From the NCBI GenBank assembly GCA_947090635.1, contig CAMUOM010000001.1:62001-126000 (forward strand): a DNA stretch of 64,000 nt, in the 5' to 3' direction. The position numbers and the translations under genes were made by a program. Under the pieces are notes generated by a model. It worked only from the letters and a program-made list of their open reading frames with translations. It had not been told where the DNA came from and ran no database searches. Below are positions 16,621-25,708 of the stretch, piece by piece (positions within the stretch are counted from its first letter, which is position 1; the number at the start of each line of letters is the position of its first letter). This DNA comes from an uncultured Candidatus Saccharibacteria bacterium. GTDB taxonomy: Bacteria > Patescibacteriota > Saccharimonadia > Saccharimonadales > Saccharimonadaceae.

Positions 16621-17563
16621 TACTAATGCTTTTAATATACTGTCGAATCTTAAATACCGCTTGTGTGCCCTCGGCTGAAGCTGACACGATTTGCTTAACC
16701 GACCCAGCACGCACATCGCCAGCTGCAAATACACCAGCAATATTGGTCTGCATCTGAGCATCCGTCTTCACGCAGCCAACTTCATCAAGCTCAACTCCCG
16801 AATCCGCCAAGAATCCAGTATTCGGCGTAGAACCAGCAAAAATAAAGATGCCGTCCGCTGTCACGGTTTGCTGCATGGCAGGATCATCGGTCTTATAGGT
16901 ACTCAGCCCAACCACATTGCGATGCTCGTCCAGTTTAATTTCATCTGGCGTCCAGCCTTCCAACAACGTAATTTTACCGTCTTTAATGTATTGTGCTAGC
17001 TCATCTTTTAGAATTGCACTCGCCTTAATATAGCTCCGCACTACCATAGTTAAATGTTTAGCAAACTTGGTTAAATAAAATGCCTCTTGAACCGCTGAAT
17101 TAGCGCCACCAATCACAATCAACTCACGCCCCTTATACAACGCGCCATCGCATGTCGCACAATAATGCACACCACGCCCAGTTAGTTTGTCTTCTAGTGG
17201 CAAGCCCAAACGCCGATATTGCGCACCCGTAGCCACCAAACACGCCTTTGCTTCGTAAATGTCACCCTCGCGCGTTGAAACTTGCACTAACTCACCAACC
17301 TTTTTTACTGCCGTTGCCTCAGCAAACTTAATTACTGCGCCAAAGCGCTCCGCTTGGTCTTGATAATCCTGCGCCAAGCTCATACCCTCAATTCCCTGGC
17401 TAAATCCTGGGTAATTATCTACTCGGTCAATAGTTGCCATTACGCCACCGACTAGTGCACGCTCTAACACTACGGTCTTAATACCCTCGCGTGTCGCATA
17501 AATCGCTGCCGTTAACGCTGCTGGGCCGCCGCCTACAATCACTAAGTCGTAATCTTGATTCAT
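16610..17563 (-). CDS. trxB: Thioredoxin reductase
   Basis: A 317-aa FAD/NADPH disulfide reductase. FAD site VIVGGGPAALTAA, redox-active CATCDG at about residue 136-139, NADPH site VIGGANSAVQEA, and C-terminal FAD motif GVFAAGDVRAG. It reduces thioredoxin-like proteins, probably the nearby glutaredoxin. Full length. It starts at a leaderless-type promoter and overlaps the zinc-ribbon gene downstream. Confidence 0.96.
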   Translation of the reverse strand: MNQDYDLVIVGGGPAALTAAIYATREGIKTVVLERALVGGVMATIDRVDNYPGFSQGIEGMSLAQDYQDQAERFGAVIKFAEATAVKKVGELVQVSTREGDIYEAKACLVATGAQYRRLGLPLEDKLTGRGVHYCATCDGALYKGRELIVIGGANSAVQEAFYLTKFAKHLTMVVRSYIKASAILKDELAQYIKDGKITLLEGWTPDEIKLDEHRNVVGLSTYKTDDPAMQQTVTADGIFIFAGSTPNTGFLADSGVELDEVGCVKTDAQMQTNIAGVFAAGDVRAGSVKQIVSASAEGTQAVFKIRQYIKSISNVA

Positions 17564-17569
17564 ATTACG

Positions 17570-17575
17570 ATTATA
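17570..17575 (-). promoter_or_regulatory. -10 box, leaderless-type promoter of trxB
   Basis: TATAAT, then CGTAAT, then the trxB ATG; spacing six, no Shine-Dalgarno. It sits in the 17-base gap after the GH13 gene. Confidence 0.75.
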
Positions 17576-17580
17576 GCAAA

Positions 17581-19314
17581 TTACACCTGAGTGAGTAACA
17601 GCACCTGATATGGAGCAAGCGTAATTTTGTCACCACTGTTAATCTGCTTTAATGGCTCACCCACAAAATCAGCCGAATAGCCCGACCACGCCGAATTAAA
17701 TGCCACTTGCCACGTGCTGCCCGGCAAATTAATTTGGTAGTTATGCCACTTTAAGCCGCTAAAGTTCGCCAACACGATTACTGGTTGTTGCCCAGTATCA
17801 CCGCGTTGATACATTAGCACCCGACAATTCTCGTCGGCCAACAAAATATGAAGTGCTGGTGATTGCAATCCGCCAGTTTGATGATATTGATTACGCCTCA
17901 GGGCAATTAAATCACGGTGCGCCGACACAATACCCCCAAATTGGTCAATATTAGCCCAATCTAGTGAATTCCAATCATTAAAATCACCGCCCTGCAAAAA
18001 TTCCGAACCCGCCAGCAACATTGGTACACCAGGCGCAGTCAATGCAATAGCAGAAGTTAAAATAGCAATCCGACGCGCATTGATACTATGTACATCCTTC
18101 ACTGCAACTGCCACCATTCGCGAACCACCGTTAGCCGCCGTATCATGACTATCCGCAAACACAATGCGCTGTTGCCAACAATTATTAAAGCTTTGTCCTA
18201 GCACATTACAAAGATTAGCTAAGCCTGGCGCTTCACTCCCGATATGAAGAGCACCGCGCAACACATGCGGCAAACCTAAATCCCATTGTGCATCAAATCC
18301 CGCGCCGCCCGCTAGTTGTGACGCCGTAATAGCACTATTGCCAGCACAATCCTCGGCAATCACTAAAGAACCTGGCTTAATTTTATGCGACACACGTGTA
18401 ATTTCAGACAGCAAGCTCCAAGCCTCTGGAATATCATGCGCTGGGTCGTTGTTGTTACCGGCAGTATTACGCATATAAATCGTACTATCCACCCTAAAAC
18501 CATCAACGTGGTAATTGCTCAGCCACATCGACACATTATCAAGAATAAACTCCCGCACTTCTGGACGGCCAAAGTCCGGCCGACTGCCCCACGGCGTATC
18601 GCCGCGCTGGTCGTTATAAAAATAAATACCCCCACGGCCATTTTCGCTCCAGCCATCAAACTGCCATAAATCATTGTCGGCCGAAAAATGGTTATAAACC
18701 ACATCAAGAATCACTTCAAGCCCACGCTTATGCGCCTCCTTGACAAAGGTCTTCATGCCAAATGCACCACCATACTGACTTTCTACAGAATAAATTGCAC
18801 TCGGCGCATAGCCCCAACCAAAACTCTCCGCCATCGATGTCACCGGCATTAACTCCAGTGTAGTTACACCTAAATCTTGCAAATAATCAAGACGCTCAAT
18901 TGCCGATGCAAAAGTACCAGTAGTCGACGGGTCGGGGCGATTAAACGTCCCAATGTGAATCTCGTAAATTACCCGTTGTTCCGCCGGCTGCGGCACTACT
19001 ACCTCATACCCCTGCCAGTCAAAACTACTATCGTACACCACAGATTTACCATCGTTACTATCAGTTAAGACGCGCCCACGTGGGTCATTGCGATACTTCA
19101 CTTGGCCATCATAGCCGGTAATCTGATATTTATAAGCATGGCCTGGTTCAACACCATCCACCCGCACCGACCAATAGCCAGTAGTTCGGTCGACCTCCAT
19201 AGCAATCGGCTGCCACTTCGAAAAATCACCCACAACCGACACAGCACGAGCAAACGGCGCCCACAATCGAAACACCGTATAATCTTCATGTTGTTCTAGA
19301 CCCAACCGACTCAT
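17581..19314 (-). CDS. GH13-family alpha-glucan enzyme (branching enzyme/trehalohydrolase-like)
   Basis: A 577-aa protein with an N-terminal CBM48-type beta domain (FRLWAPFARAVSVVGDFSKW), a GH13 barrel and a C-terminal beta domain. The four conserved regions are visible: DVVYNH, GFRVDST (nucleophile Asp), VIAEDCA (acid/base Glu) and FADSHD. The layout fits glucan branching enzymes or maltooligosyl-trehalose trehalohydrolases; sequence alone does not decide. The start MSRLG at 19314 is set by TAAAAT seven bases upstream. A longer reading from 19386 would overlap the divergent SGNH gene. Confidence 0.85.
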   Translation of the reverse strand: MSRLGLEQHEDYTVFRLWAPFARAVSVVGDFSKWQPIAMEVDRTTGYWSVRVDGVEPGHAYKYQITGYDGQVKYRNDPRGRVLTDSNDGKSVVYDSSFDWQGYEVVVPQPAEQRVIYEIHIGTFNRPDPSTTGTFASAIERLDYLQDLGVTTLELMPVTSMAESFGWGYAPSAIYSVESQYGGAFGMKTFVKEAHKRGLEVILDVVYNHFSADNDLWQFDGWSENGRGGIYFYNDQRGDTPWGSRPDFGRPEVREFILDNVSMWLSNYHVDGFRVDSTIYMRNTAGNNNDPAHDIPEAWSLLSEITRVSHKIKPGSLVIAEDCAGNSAITASQLAGGAGFDAQWDLGLPHVLRGALHIGSEAPGLANLCNVLGQSFNNCWQQRIVFADSHDTAANGGSRMVAVAVKDVHSINARRIAILTSAIALTAPGVPMLLAGSEFLQGGDFNDWNSLDWANIDQFGGIVSAHRDLIALRRNQYHQTGGLQSPALHILLADENCRVLMYQRGDTGQQPVIVLANFSGLKWHNYQINLPGSTWQVAFNSAWSGYSADFVGEPLKQINSGDKITLAPYQVLLLTQV

Positions 19315-19321
19315 TACTACA

Positions 19322-19327
19322 ATTTTA
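19322..19327 (-). promoter_or_regulatory. -10 box, leaderless-type promoter of GH13 gene
   Basis: TAAAAT ends seven bases before ATG 19314. The divergent TATAAT for the SGNH gene lies 21 bases away. Confidence 0.7.
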
Positions 19328-19347
19328 ACACAAGCGTGATAAACTGG

Positions 19348-19353
19348 TATAAT
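19348..19353 (+). promoter_or_regulatory. -10 box, leaderless-type promoter of SGNH gene
   Basis: TATAAT ends seven bases before ATG 19361; no Shine-Dalgarno. Confidence 0.75.
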
Positions 19354-19360
19354 TTTATTA

Positions 19361-20002
19361 ATGAAAGCAACTGAACCAATTACCATTCTATGCTACGGCG
19401 ACAGTAATACTTGGGGCAAGGACCCAACCGCCAACCAGCGCTACCCCTTCGCCGACCGCTGGCCAAATATTTTAGCGCAAAACTTGGGCGACAACTATCA
19501 CGTTATAGCCGAAGGTGAACTAGGTCGCACTATCATTTTCGACGACGAAGACCCAAGCGTCCCTTGTCGCAATGGCTACACATTACTAGCGCCGTTGCTC
19601 GATAGCCATCGACCAGATTATCTCGTGGTTATGCTTGGCACTAATGACACCCGCTTTTTCAATAACGCCAGTCCAACCGAAATTGCCGAGCACTATGTAC
19701 ACTACTTACGCGCTTGCCAAGAATATCACTGTCGGATGATTATCATAGCACCGCAGCCAGCTAGTGACGGTTTTATTGACCCAGCAACCGGCCTAAGTGC
19801 CAACAAGTGTTTTAACGAGGATAGCTTCCATAAAATGCAAAAGTTGCCAGATGCAATGCGTAAATTTGCTGCCGAGCACAACGTTGATTTTATCGACCCA
19901 ACCGACTTTGCTGCTGTCGGCCCCGACCATCTACACTGGACAAAAGACACACATCGCCAATTTGCCGACAAATTAACTGCTTATTTTAAAAATCTCGCCT
20001 AA
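19361..20002 (+). CDS. SGNH/GDSL-family esterase or acetylhydrolase
   Basis: A 213-aa single-domain hydrolase. Block I YGDSNTWG (catalytic Ser), block III GTND and block V DHLHWT (catalytic Asp-His) are all intact, as are the Gly and Asn of the oxyanion hole. Relatives remove acetyl or acyl groups from sugars, peptidoglycan or lipids. There is no signal peptide, so it probably acts in the cytoplasm. It reads divergently from the GH13 gene. Confidence 0.92.
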   Translation: MKATEPITILCYGDSNTWGKDPTANQRYPFADRWPNILAQNLGDNYHVIAEGELGRTIIFDDEDPSVPCRNGYTLLAPLLDSHRPDYLVVMLGTNDTRFFNNASPTEIAEHYVHYLRACQEYHCRMIIIAPQPASDGFIDPATGLSANKCFNEDSFHKMQKLPDAMRKFAAEHNVDFIDPTDFAAVGPDHLHWTKDTHRQFADKLTAYFKNLA

Positions 20003-20007
20003 TTTAT

Positions 20008-20037
20008 TTGACATTTAAATTGCCTTAGGTATATAAT
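20008..20037 (+). promoter_or_regulatory. Consensus promoter of tRNA-Gln
   Basis: A perfect TTGACA (20008-20013) and a perfect TATAAT (20032-20037) are 18 bases apart, 16 bases before the tRNA. Confidence 0.88.
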
Positions 20038-20053
20038 AATTGTCGTTGGCTAT

Positions 20054-20127
20054 TGGGGATTGGCCAAGCGGTAAGGCACTGGGTTCTGGTCCCAGGATCG
20101 GGGGTTCGAATCCCTCATCCCCAGCCA
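20054..20127 (+). tRNA. tRNA-Gln (anticodon CTG), CCA encoded
   Basis: Acceptor arms tggggat / atcccca pair fully. The anticodon stem ctggg / cccag holds the loop TTCTGGT, giving CTG. The T-arm reads gggggttcgaatccct. CCA is encoded at 20125-20127. Confidence 0.96.
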
Positions 20128-20137
20128 TGATATTATT

Positions 20138-20168
20138 AAACGCAGTTTATCAACTGCGTTTTTTGTTT
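20138..20168 (+). terminator. Intrinsic terminator of tRNA-Gln
   Basis: Stem aaacgcagtt / aactgcgttt with a TATC loop, then TTTGTTT. It may also terminate the convergent ABC-F gene. Confidence 0.85.
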
Positions 20169-20179
20169 CCAACCACTAT

Positions 20180-21817
20180 TTAGGCCGCTCCAACTTGCAG
20201 TACGGTACCACCGAGCTTACGACGAAAATAATTATCGTGCGAAATATAAATGATAGCCCCTGCGTACCCCGCTAGCGCCTGTTCTAGCTCTTCGATACTT
20301 GGCAAATCAAGGTGTGAGGTCGGCTCGTCTAGAATAATTAAATCCGGATTATTAGCAAGCATACGAATAATTTGCAGCCGAGCCTTCTGACCACCAGATA
20401 AATTATCAACCAACATATTACCATCGCCCTCAGTAAACAAATAGTTGCTGAGTAACTGCCGAATTTTAGTATCGCTAATCGGCAAATCTCGCCTGAGATA
20501 AATTTGCTCAATCGCCGCCTTTAAGGTCAACCCAGCATACTGGCCACCTTCTTCCTGTTCGTAAATACCAATACGAATCTGGCTGTCTAAATGCGCCTCG
20601 CCTGCAAAGATTTTCGGTCCAGCGAGACCCAATATAGCCTTAAGTAGCGTACTCTTACCCACGCCGTTACGGCCACGCAGCTCAAGACGCTCACCACTCC
20701 GCAACGCAAAATTAATGTGCTCCAAAATTGGCGCCTGATAGCCCACTGCCAAATCAATCGCTTGCACGAGCGGCCGCTCACTCCGCAATTTCTCACCCTT
20801 CATTGACACTTTAATGTTTTTTGCCTGATATTTCGCATAACGATCAGCATCTTTGTAACCAACTTGCGCTAAAGACTCACGGTCAATCCAAAAACTCGGC
20901 CGCTCTTTATTTGACAACTCATCCAATTCAGCGCGAGCATTCTCCTCAAGTCGTTTAAACTGATGAATTGTCGCCGGATTGCGCGCTTTCTCCTTTAATC
21001 GCTTATAATCAATCACCTTTTGTTGCAAATTCTTCATTCGCTTCTCAATCTGCTCGTAATCTTGCATTGCCGTAGCTGTGCCATGTAAATTCTGCCGAAT
21101 ATAATCATCATAATTACCCTTGTAACTTACCGACATGCCATCCTTTATCTCGATAATGCGGTCAACATGTTGCAAGACGTCGCGGTCATGCGTAATAATC
21201 AACATCGCTTCCGGCGCCGCCACCAACCAATTGATAAATTGTTCCTTAGCTACATAGTCCATAAAGTTAGTTGGCTCGTCAATCAGTGCCAAATCTGCCT
21301 TTGCATGCATAATTTTAATCACTTCACTAAGGCGCTTTTGGCCACCCGACAAGCTCTTAAATGGCTGCTCCATTACACCATCAAGCTGGAATTTCTTTAG
21401 CTCCTCCTCAACTTCACCCTGAATATTGTAGTATCCGCGCTCGCCAAATTCATCAAGTGCAGCGCTATAACGCTCAATCTGTTTATCTGTTGGATTTTCG
21501 AGTAGCGGAAACTCGCGCAACGTTCGCGACAAACTAGCATAATGCGGCAGACCAGCTAAAATATATTCAGTCGCTGTTGAATCACGCACCTTGTCATATT
21601 CCTGCGATGTTGACACTAACGAAGCGCCCTTACGCAAAATAATCTGGCCAGTGTAGTCATTATCTTCACCGGTAATGATTCCAAACAGTGTCGACTTGCC
21701 AATGCCGTTACGACCAATCAGGCCGACTTTTTCGCCAGACTCAAGCGTAAACTTTACATTAGTATAAAGCTGCTTCACGCCAAAAGATTTTTCACTGACC
21801 GCCACCTGAAGTAACAT
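20180..21817 (-). CDS. ABC-F family ATPase (ribosome-associated)
   Basis: A 545-aa protein with two ABC domains and no membrane part. First: GRNGIGKST, LSGGQKRLSE, LALIDEPTNFMD. Second: GRNGVGKST, LSGGQKARL, LIILDEPTSHLD. The basic helical linker (about residues 245-330) is the region by which ABC-F factors enter the ribosomal E site. Members restart stalled ribosomes or give resistance to ribosome-targeting antibiotics; which applies here is not visible. Confidence 0.93.
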   Translation of the reverse strand: MLLQVAVSEKSFGVKQLYTNVKFTLESGEKVGLIGRNGIGKSTLFGIITGEDNDYTGQIILRKGASLVSTSQEYDKVRDSTATEYILAGLPHYASLSRTLREFPLLENPTDKQIERYSAALDEFGERGYYNIQGEVEEELKKFQLDGVMEQPFKSLSGGQKRLSEVIKIMHAKADLALIDEPTNFMDYVAKEQFINWLVAAPEAMLIITHDRDVLQHVDRIIEIKDGMSVSYKGNYDDYIRQNLHGTATAMQDYEQIEKRMKNLQQKVIDYKRLKEKARNPATIHQFKRLEENARAELDELSNKERPSFWIDRESLAQVGYKDADRYAKYQAKNIKVSMKGEKLRSERPLVQAIDLAVGYQAPILEHINFALRSGERLELRGRNGVGKSTLLKAILGLAGPKIFAGEAHLDSQIRIGIYEQEEGGQYAGLTLKAAIEQIYLRRDLPISDTKIRQLLSNYLFTEGDGNMLVDNLSGGQKARLQIIRMLANNPDLIILDEPTSHLDLPSIEELEQALAGYAGAIIYISHDNYFRRKLGGTVLQVGAA

Positions 21818-21824
21818 ATAACAT

Positions 21825-21830
21825 ATTTTA
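21825..21830 (-). promoter_or_regulatory. -10 box, leaderless-type promoter of ABC-F gene
   Basis: TAAAAT ends seven bases before the ATG at 21817; no Shine-Dalgarno. Confidence 0.68.
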
Positions 21831-21884
21831 GCATACCTATGGCATTATTATGGCTTAAGCGCTAAAATAGATATAAGGAATTTT

Positions 21885-22520
21885 ATGATATCATTCAAAC
21901 AACTCGGCGACACTCTCAATAGCATCTGGTGGCTAGCACTAGCCAGCAGTGTGACAGGCATTCTATTTGGTGGTGCTATTCTGCTATGGCCACATTATAT
22001 TCTCAATGTACTTATTTATTTTATTGCCTTCTGTGTAATAGCTGCTTCCATTTTTACACTAGCCCGTAGTATCAACCAGCCCAAGCTTCGTCCACTCTGG
22101 TGGTTACCCTCTCTATGGTCAATAATTGGTATTGTTGGTGGCATATATATCATCATTGCCCCATCGATTATGCACATCGCAATCGGCATTGTACTAGCCG
22201 TATTTATTATTCTACAATCTTTTTTTGATATCATTACCGCTAGTTACTCCAACCCAGACCAAAATCGCCTCAACATGTTAATTCTGGGCATTGCCGGCTT
22301 AATTTTTGGTGCAACCGCATTATTTCTACCACAATTAACCGCTGATGCTATGATTTGGCTCGTCGGGGTCTATATTTTTGCACATGGCATTTTATCTGCC
22401 TATTATCTATACCAGATTCGCCGTACCGCGCTAAAATTGGTCAAGCCAATCACCAACCCACGCGAAGCTAATGCAATCGAAGCTGAAGTCAAACCAATAG
22501 AATTACATAAGGACAATTAA
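21885..22520 (+). CDS. HdeD-family/DUF308 membrane protein
   Basis: A 211-aa protein with six membrane helices arranged as three similar pairs, as in HdeD/DUF308 proteins. HdeD of E. coli is linked to acid resistance, but the biochemical role of the family is unknown. It has an AAGGA ribosome site and ends by a TAATG overlap with uppP. It is therefore translationally coupled to undecaprenyl phosphate recycling. Confidence 0.83.
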   Translation: MISFKQLGDTLNSIWWLALASSVTGILFGGAILLWPHYILNVLIYFIAFCVIAASIFTLARSINQPKLRPLWWLPSLWSIIGIVGGIYIIIAPSIMHIAIGIVLAVFIILQSFFDIITASYSNPDQNRLNMLILGIAGLIFGATALFLPQLTADAMIWLVGVYIFAHGILSAYYLYQIRRTALKLVKPITNPREANAIEAEVKPIELHKDN

Positions 22521-23329
22521 TGGATATTATTACTTTTATTGAAACACTTATTCTCGGCGCCGTCCAAGGCTTAACTGAATTCATCCCAGTGTCATCATCA
22601 GGGCATCTTATTGTACTGGGCGACATCTTTCGCGACCACAATAATCTCCATCTTTTGGTACAAGCACTCGATTTTGGTACCGTCCTAGCGCTAATCATCT
22701 TCTTCCGTCATCGCATCGCCGACCTCTTTCGGCAAGTATTTATTAAACGCGACTACAAACTATTACGCAACCTTATTATTACCGCATTTCCAGTATGCTT
22801 AGTTGGACTAGTCCTTCACAAATTAATCGAACACTCCGACTTCTTCACTTCCGCTACAGTAGTAGCAATTGCCATGGGCTTAGTAGGTATCTTGATGATA
22901 ATTCTCGATAAATTACCGCATAAATCGAGTGTTGCCGACGGACATGAGTTAACTCCACTGCGCGCTCTCGTTATTGGCTTAGCACAATGTTGCGCACTAA
23001 TTCCGGGCGTATCTCGCTCTGGTTCCACCATTATCGCCGGCGAATTTATGGGGTTAAACTCAAAAGCTGCCGCTGAATATTCATTTATGGCTTCTTTGCC
23101 AGTCATGCTAGCCCTCGTTGCAAAATTAATTGTCGGCGATCACAGTTATCTGATTCAAGCTTGGCCAATAGTATTGCTGGGCAATATCGCCGCCTTCATC
23201 TTCGGCATAGCTGCCATTAAATTCCTACTAAATTATCTCTCAAAGCGTGGCGTCAAAGCTTTCGGCTACTATCGCGTCATCCTCGCCGCCATTATCGTTG
23301 TCGTCTGTATCGGCATCAAAGCGTTTTAG
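22520..23329 (+). CDS. uppP: Undecaprenyl-diphosphatase
   Basis: A 269-aa BacA/UppP membrane phosphatase that recycles the undecaprenyl carrier for peptidoglycan and glycan export. The catalytic motifs are clear: GLTEFIPVSSSGH near the N-terminus and PGVSRSGST in the middle. About eight hydrophobic segments. It starts at a TAATG overlap with the HdeD-like gene. Confidence 0.96.
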   Translation: MDIITFIETLILGAVQGLTEFIPVSSSGHLIVLGDIFRDHNNLHLLVQALDFGTVLALIIFFRHRIADLFRQVFIKRDYKLLRNLIITAFPVCLVGLVLHKLIEHSDFFTSATVVAIAMGLVGILMIILDKLPHKSSVADGHELTPLRALVIGLAQCCALIPGVSRSGSTIIAGEFMGLNSKAAAEYSFMASLPVMLALVAKLIVGDHSYLIQAWPIVLLGNIAAFIFGIAAIKFLLNYLSKRGVKAFGYYRVILAAIIVVVCIGIKAF

Positions 23330-23355
23330 CATTAGCATTATTTAGAATAATTTAG

Positions 23356-23361
23356 TATAAT
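23356..23361 (+). promoter_or_regulatory. -10 box of copper ATPase gene
   Basis: TATAAT lies 28 bases before ATG 23390, followed by a GAGGGGGG ribosome site. This gene therefore uses a conventional leader. Confidence 0.6.
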
Positions 23362-23389
23362 TATATATAGTTATTGAAGAGGGGGGTAT

Positions 23390-25477
23390 ATGTCTAATAG
23401 TATTAGAATTAGCAGCGTCAAACTATGGCGCGATCGGCTCATTTTAGCCATCATATTAACGATACCATTTATTTATTTTTTAGCAATTGACTTGTTTGGC
23501 AACAATGTGCTATTCGCACAAGAGCTTAAACCATACACCGCCCCAGCATCATTTATTATTGACACTATTGCCATTGTATACTTAGGATCTAGTTTCTTTC
23601 ACAATATGATTCGTGGTTTACGACAACGTCTATTCAATATGGATAGTATTATATTTATCGGCACAGCCACCGCTTACGTCTACTCATGGGTATCTTATCT
23701 GACATATATCGTCAACCAGCGCAGCATCTTCATGAACTATTCATTCACCACACCGCACCTCTATTTTGAAACTGTAGTATTTCTCTTTCTCTTCGTTACG
23801 CTCGGTAAATATGTCGAAGCTCGCGCCACACACTACACTAGTCAAAGTGTTCGCAAGCTATTACGCCTCCGTCCACGCCGCGCACATTTAATTAACAGTG
23901 GCAATCACTCCGATATCCCAGCTCGCCGCATTCAGCCTGGCGACCGTATTTTGATTCTACCAAACGAGATCATTCCAGCAGATGGCGTAGTTGCTCGTGG
24001 CATCACTAGCGTAGACGAATCAATGATTACTGGTGAAAGTATCGCCGTAGATAAAAAGCTTGGCGATAGTGTTGTTGGCGGCACTATTAATGGGCAAGGT
24101 CAGATTGAAATTATTGCCGATTCTAGCGAAGGCGATAGTACATTGTCGCGCATTGTAGATATAATGCAAAATGCACGCTCGTCACATCAAACATCAACTA
24201 ATATTTCAGATCGTATCTCAACAATATTCGTACCATTTATTATTGCCTTTGCTCTCATAACATTCGTCATTTGGTTCTATATCCTCAACTCAGCGCTTTC
24301 GACCGCACTCATCGCCTTTATCTCAGTCTTGATGATTGCCTGCCCATGCGCCTTTGGATTAGCTGTGCCTACAGCCTTAACTACTGGTATCGATCGTGCT
24401 GCCAAATTCAATATTTTTGTCAAAAATGCCTTATCGTTCCAGAAGCTAGCTAAAGTTGATACCATCGTATTCGACAAGACCGGCACATTAACCGAGGGTA
24501 AGCCAACCGTTACCGATATTGTAGCACTACAAGGCAGCAGCAAAGTAGCTCTACAAATCGCCGCTAGCTTAGAAGAAAATAGTAACTATGCCCTAAGCCA
24601 AGCTATCGTCAAACGTGCTGAGCATAGTCGTCTAAAATTGTTACCAGTATCTGGCTTCAACGTTATTAACGGCCAAGGTGTCAGCGGTAAGGTCAATGGC
24701 AAAAAATACTTTGTTGGTAATTCTACCTTAGCCGCAAAACATCTTCGGGGTGAGTTGCCCGACACTAGTAGATTACATAAATCAGGCAAGCATGTTTGCT
24801 ATTTGTCCACTAGTAATGAGTTAATCGCATATTTTGCTATTTCCGACCAGCCAAAACCTACCTCGGCTCATACAATCCGCATGCTGCACAGAATGGGCAT
24901 CGATACTTACTTATTATCAGGTGACAATTCAGGCACCGCAAAAGCTATAGCAAACCGCCTAGGAATTAAAAAGGTTATTTCAAATATCACACCAGAAGGT
25001 AAAGTTGACACAATTATCTCTCTTCAGCGGGAGGGTAAATGTATTGCTATGCTTGGCGACGGCGTCAATGATGCACCAGCTATCGCTACAGCAGATGTTG
25101 GCTTAGCCATTGGCACTGGGGCTGATATTGCTATTGAAGCAGGCGACATTGTATTAGCTTCGGGCGATCCGCTCGACATCTGCCATGCTATCCATCTCGC
25201 TAAGGCCACCAATAGCAAATCGTACCAAAATATCTTTTTTGCTATATTCTATAACCTCATTAGTATGCCAATCGCCGCTGGCGCATTAGCGCCATTTGGC
25301 GTTCAAATGCATCCCGAGCTAGCTAGCTTGATTATGGCACTATCATCAATTGCAGTTGTTATAAATTCTACTACATTACGTACAATAAAGTTGGGCAAAC
25401 GCGACGTTATAGCGACCATTTCACCAGTTACATTGTTCATTTTGTTCTCAGCAATTTACCTAATTGTAATTCATTAA
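23390..25477 (+). CDS. P1B-type ATPase, copper export type (CPx)
   Basis: A 695-aa heavy-metal ATPase. The transmembrane metal site is ACPCAFGLAVPTA. MITGES, DKTGTLTEGKP (phosphorylated Asp) and GDGVNDAPA are intact. The last two helices carry YN...P and MALSS, the copper-type signature. The N-terminal metal-binding (HMA) domain is absent. The nucleotide-domain His-Pro motif (usually SEHPLA) reads SNYALSQA instead. It probably exports Cu(I), but it lacks the usual adenine-binding His. Confidence 0.9.
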   Translation: MSNSIRISSVKLWRDRLILAIILTIPFIYFLAIDLFGNNVLFAQELKPYTAPASFIIDTIAIVYLGSSFFHNMIRGLRQRLFNMDSIIFIGTATAYVYSWVSYLTYIVNQRSIFMNYSFTTPHLYFETVVFLFLFVTLGKYVEARATHYTSQSVRKLLRLRPRRAHLINSGNHSDIPARRIQPGDRILILPNEIIPADGVVARGITSVDESMITGESIAVDKKLGDSVVGGTINGQGQIEIIADSSEGDSTLSRIVDIMQNARSSHQTSTNISDRISTIFVPFIIAFALITFVIWFYILNSALSTALIAFISVLMIACPCAFGLAVPTALTTGIDRAAKFNIFVKNALSFQKLAKVDTIVFDKTGTLTEGKPTVTDIVALQGSSKVALQIAASLEENSNYALSQAIVKRAEHSRLKLLPVSGFNVINGQGVSGKVNGKKYFVGNSTLAAKHLRGELPDTSRLHKSGKHVCYLSTSNELIAYFAISDQPKPTSAHTIRMLHRMGIDTYLLSGDNSGTAKAIANRLGIKKVISNITPEGKVDTIISLQREGKCIAMLGDGVNDAPAIATADVGLAIGTGADIAIEAGDIVLASGDPLDICHAIHLAKATNSKSYQNIFFAIFYNLISMPIAAGALAPFGVQMHPELASLIMALSSIAVVINSTTLRTIKLGKRDVIATISPVTLFILFSAIYLIVIH

Positions 25478-25532
25478 AAAATTGTTGTAAAAAGTGCAAA
25501 ATACTATTGCAACCGTATAGCGCATGTGTTAA

Positions 25533-25538
25533 TATAAT
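25533..25538 (+). promoter_or_regulatory. -10 box of candidate sRNA
   Basis: TATAAT just upstream of the long hairpin at 25543. A TTGCAA at 25507-25512 is 20 bases away, longer than ideal for a -35 box. Confidence 0.5.
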
Positions 25539-25542
25539 AACA

Positions 25543-25655
25543 AGCAAAAGTTCAAACAAAAACTTGAAACAAATAGTTCTAGAGCGAATTTTTGCTTTTG
25601 TCTCCACCACACACCTCTTTTGAGCCGGCCACTACCTCTTGCCGGCTCTTCTTTG
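25543..25655 (+). ncRNA. Candidate trans-acting small RNA with CCUCUU motifs
   Basis: Between convergent genes lies a self-contained unit. It has an 11-bp stem agcaaaagttc / gaatttttgct (25543-25553 with 25586-25596), an unpaired C-rich segment containing CTCCACC and ACACCTCTT, and an intrinsic terminator. The terminator's 11-base loop again carries ACCTCTT. Exposed CCUCUU sequences can pair with AAGAGG-type ribosome sites, as in C-rich regulatory sRNAs of Firmicutes. No open reading frame fits. Confidence 0.5.
25622..25655 (+). terminator. Intrinsic terminator of candidate sRNA
   Basis: Stem gagccggc / gccggctc with an 11-base loop, then TTCTTTGT. Confidence 0.75.
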
Positions 25656-25660
25656 TATTA

Positions 25661-25691
25661 AAAATAGAACACTCACATAGTGTTCTATTTT
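25661..25691. terminator. Bidirectional intrinsic terminator before trmD end
   Basis: Perfect 13-bp stem aaaatagaacact / agtgttctatttt with a 5-base loop. T-runs on both sides suit the convergent sRNA and trmD. Confidence 0.8.
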
Positions 25692-25708
25692 ATTTTGATA
25701 AATTATAT

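Noticed and set aside
16621..16761. N-terminal extension of the zinc-ribbon gene
   Set aside because: It lies in another frame inside trxB; the extra residues are not conserved-looking and the short form overlaps trxB only slightly.
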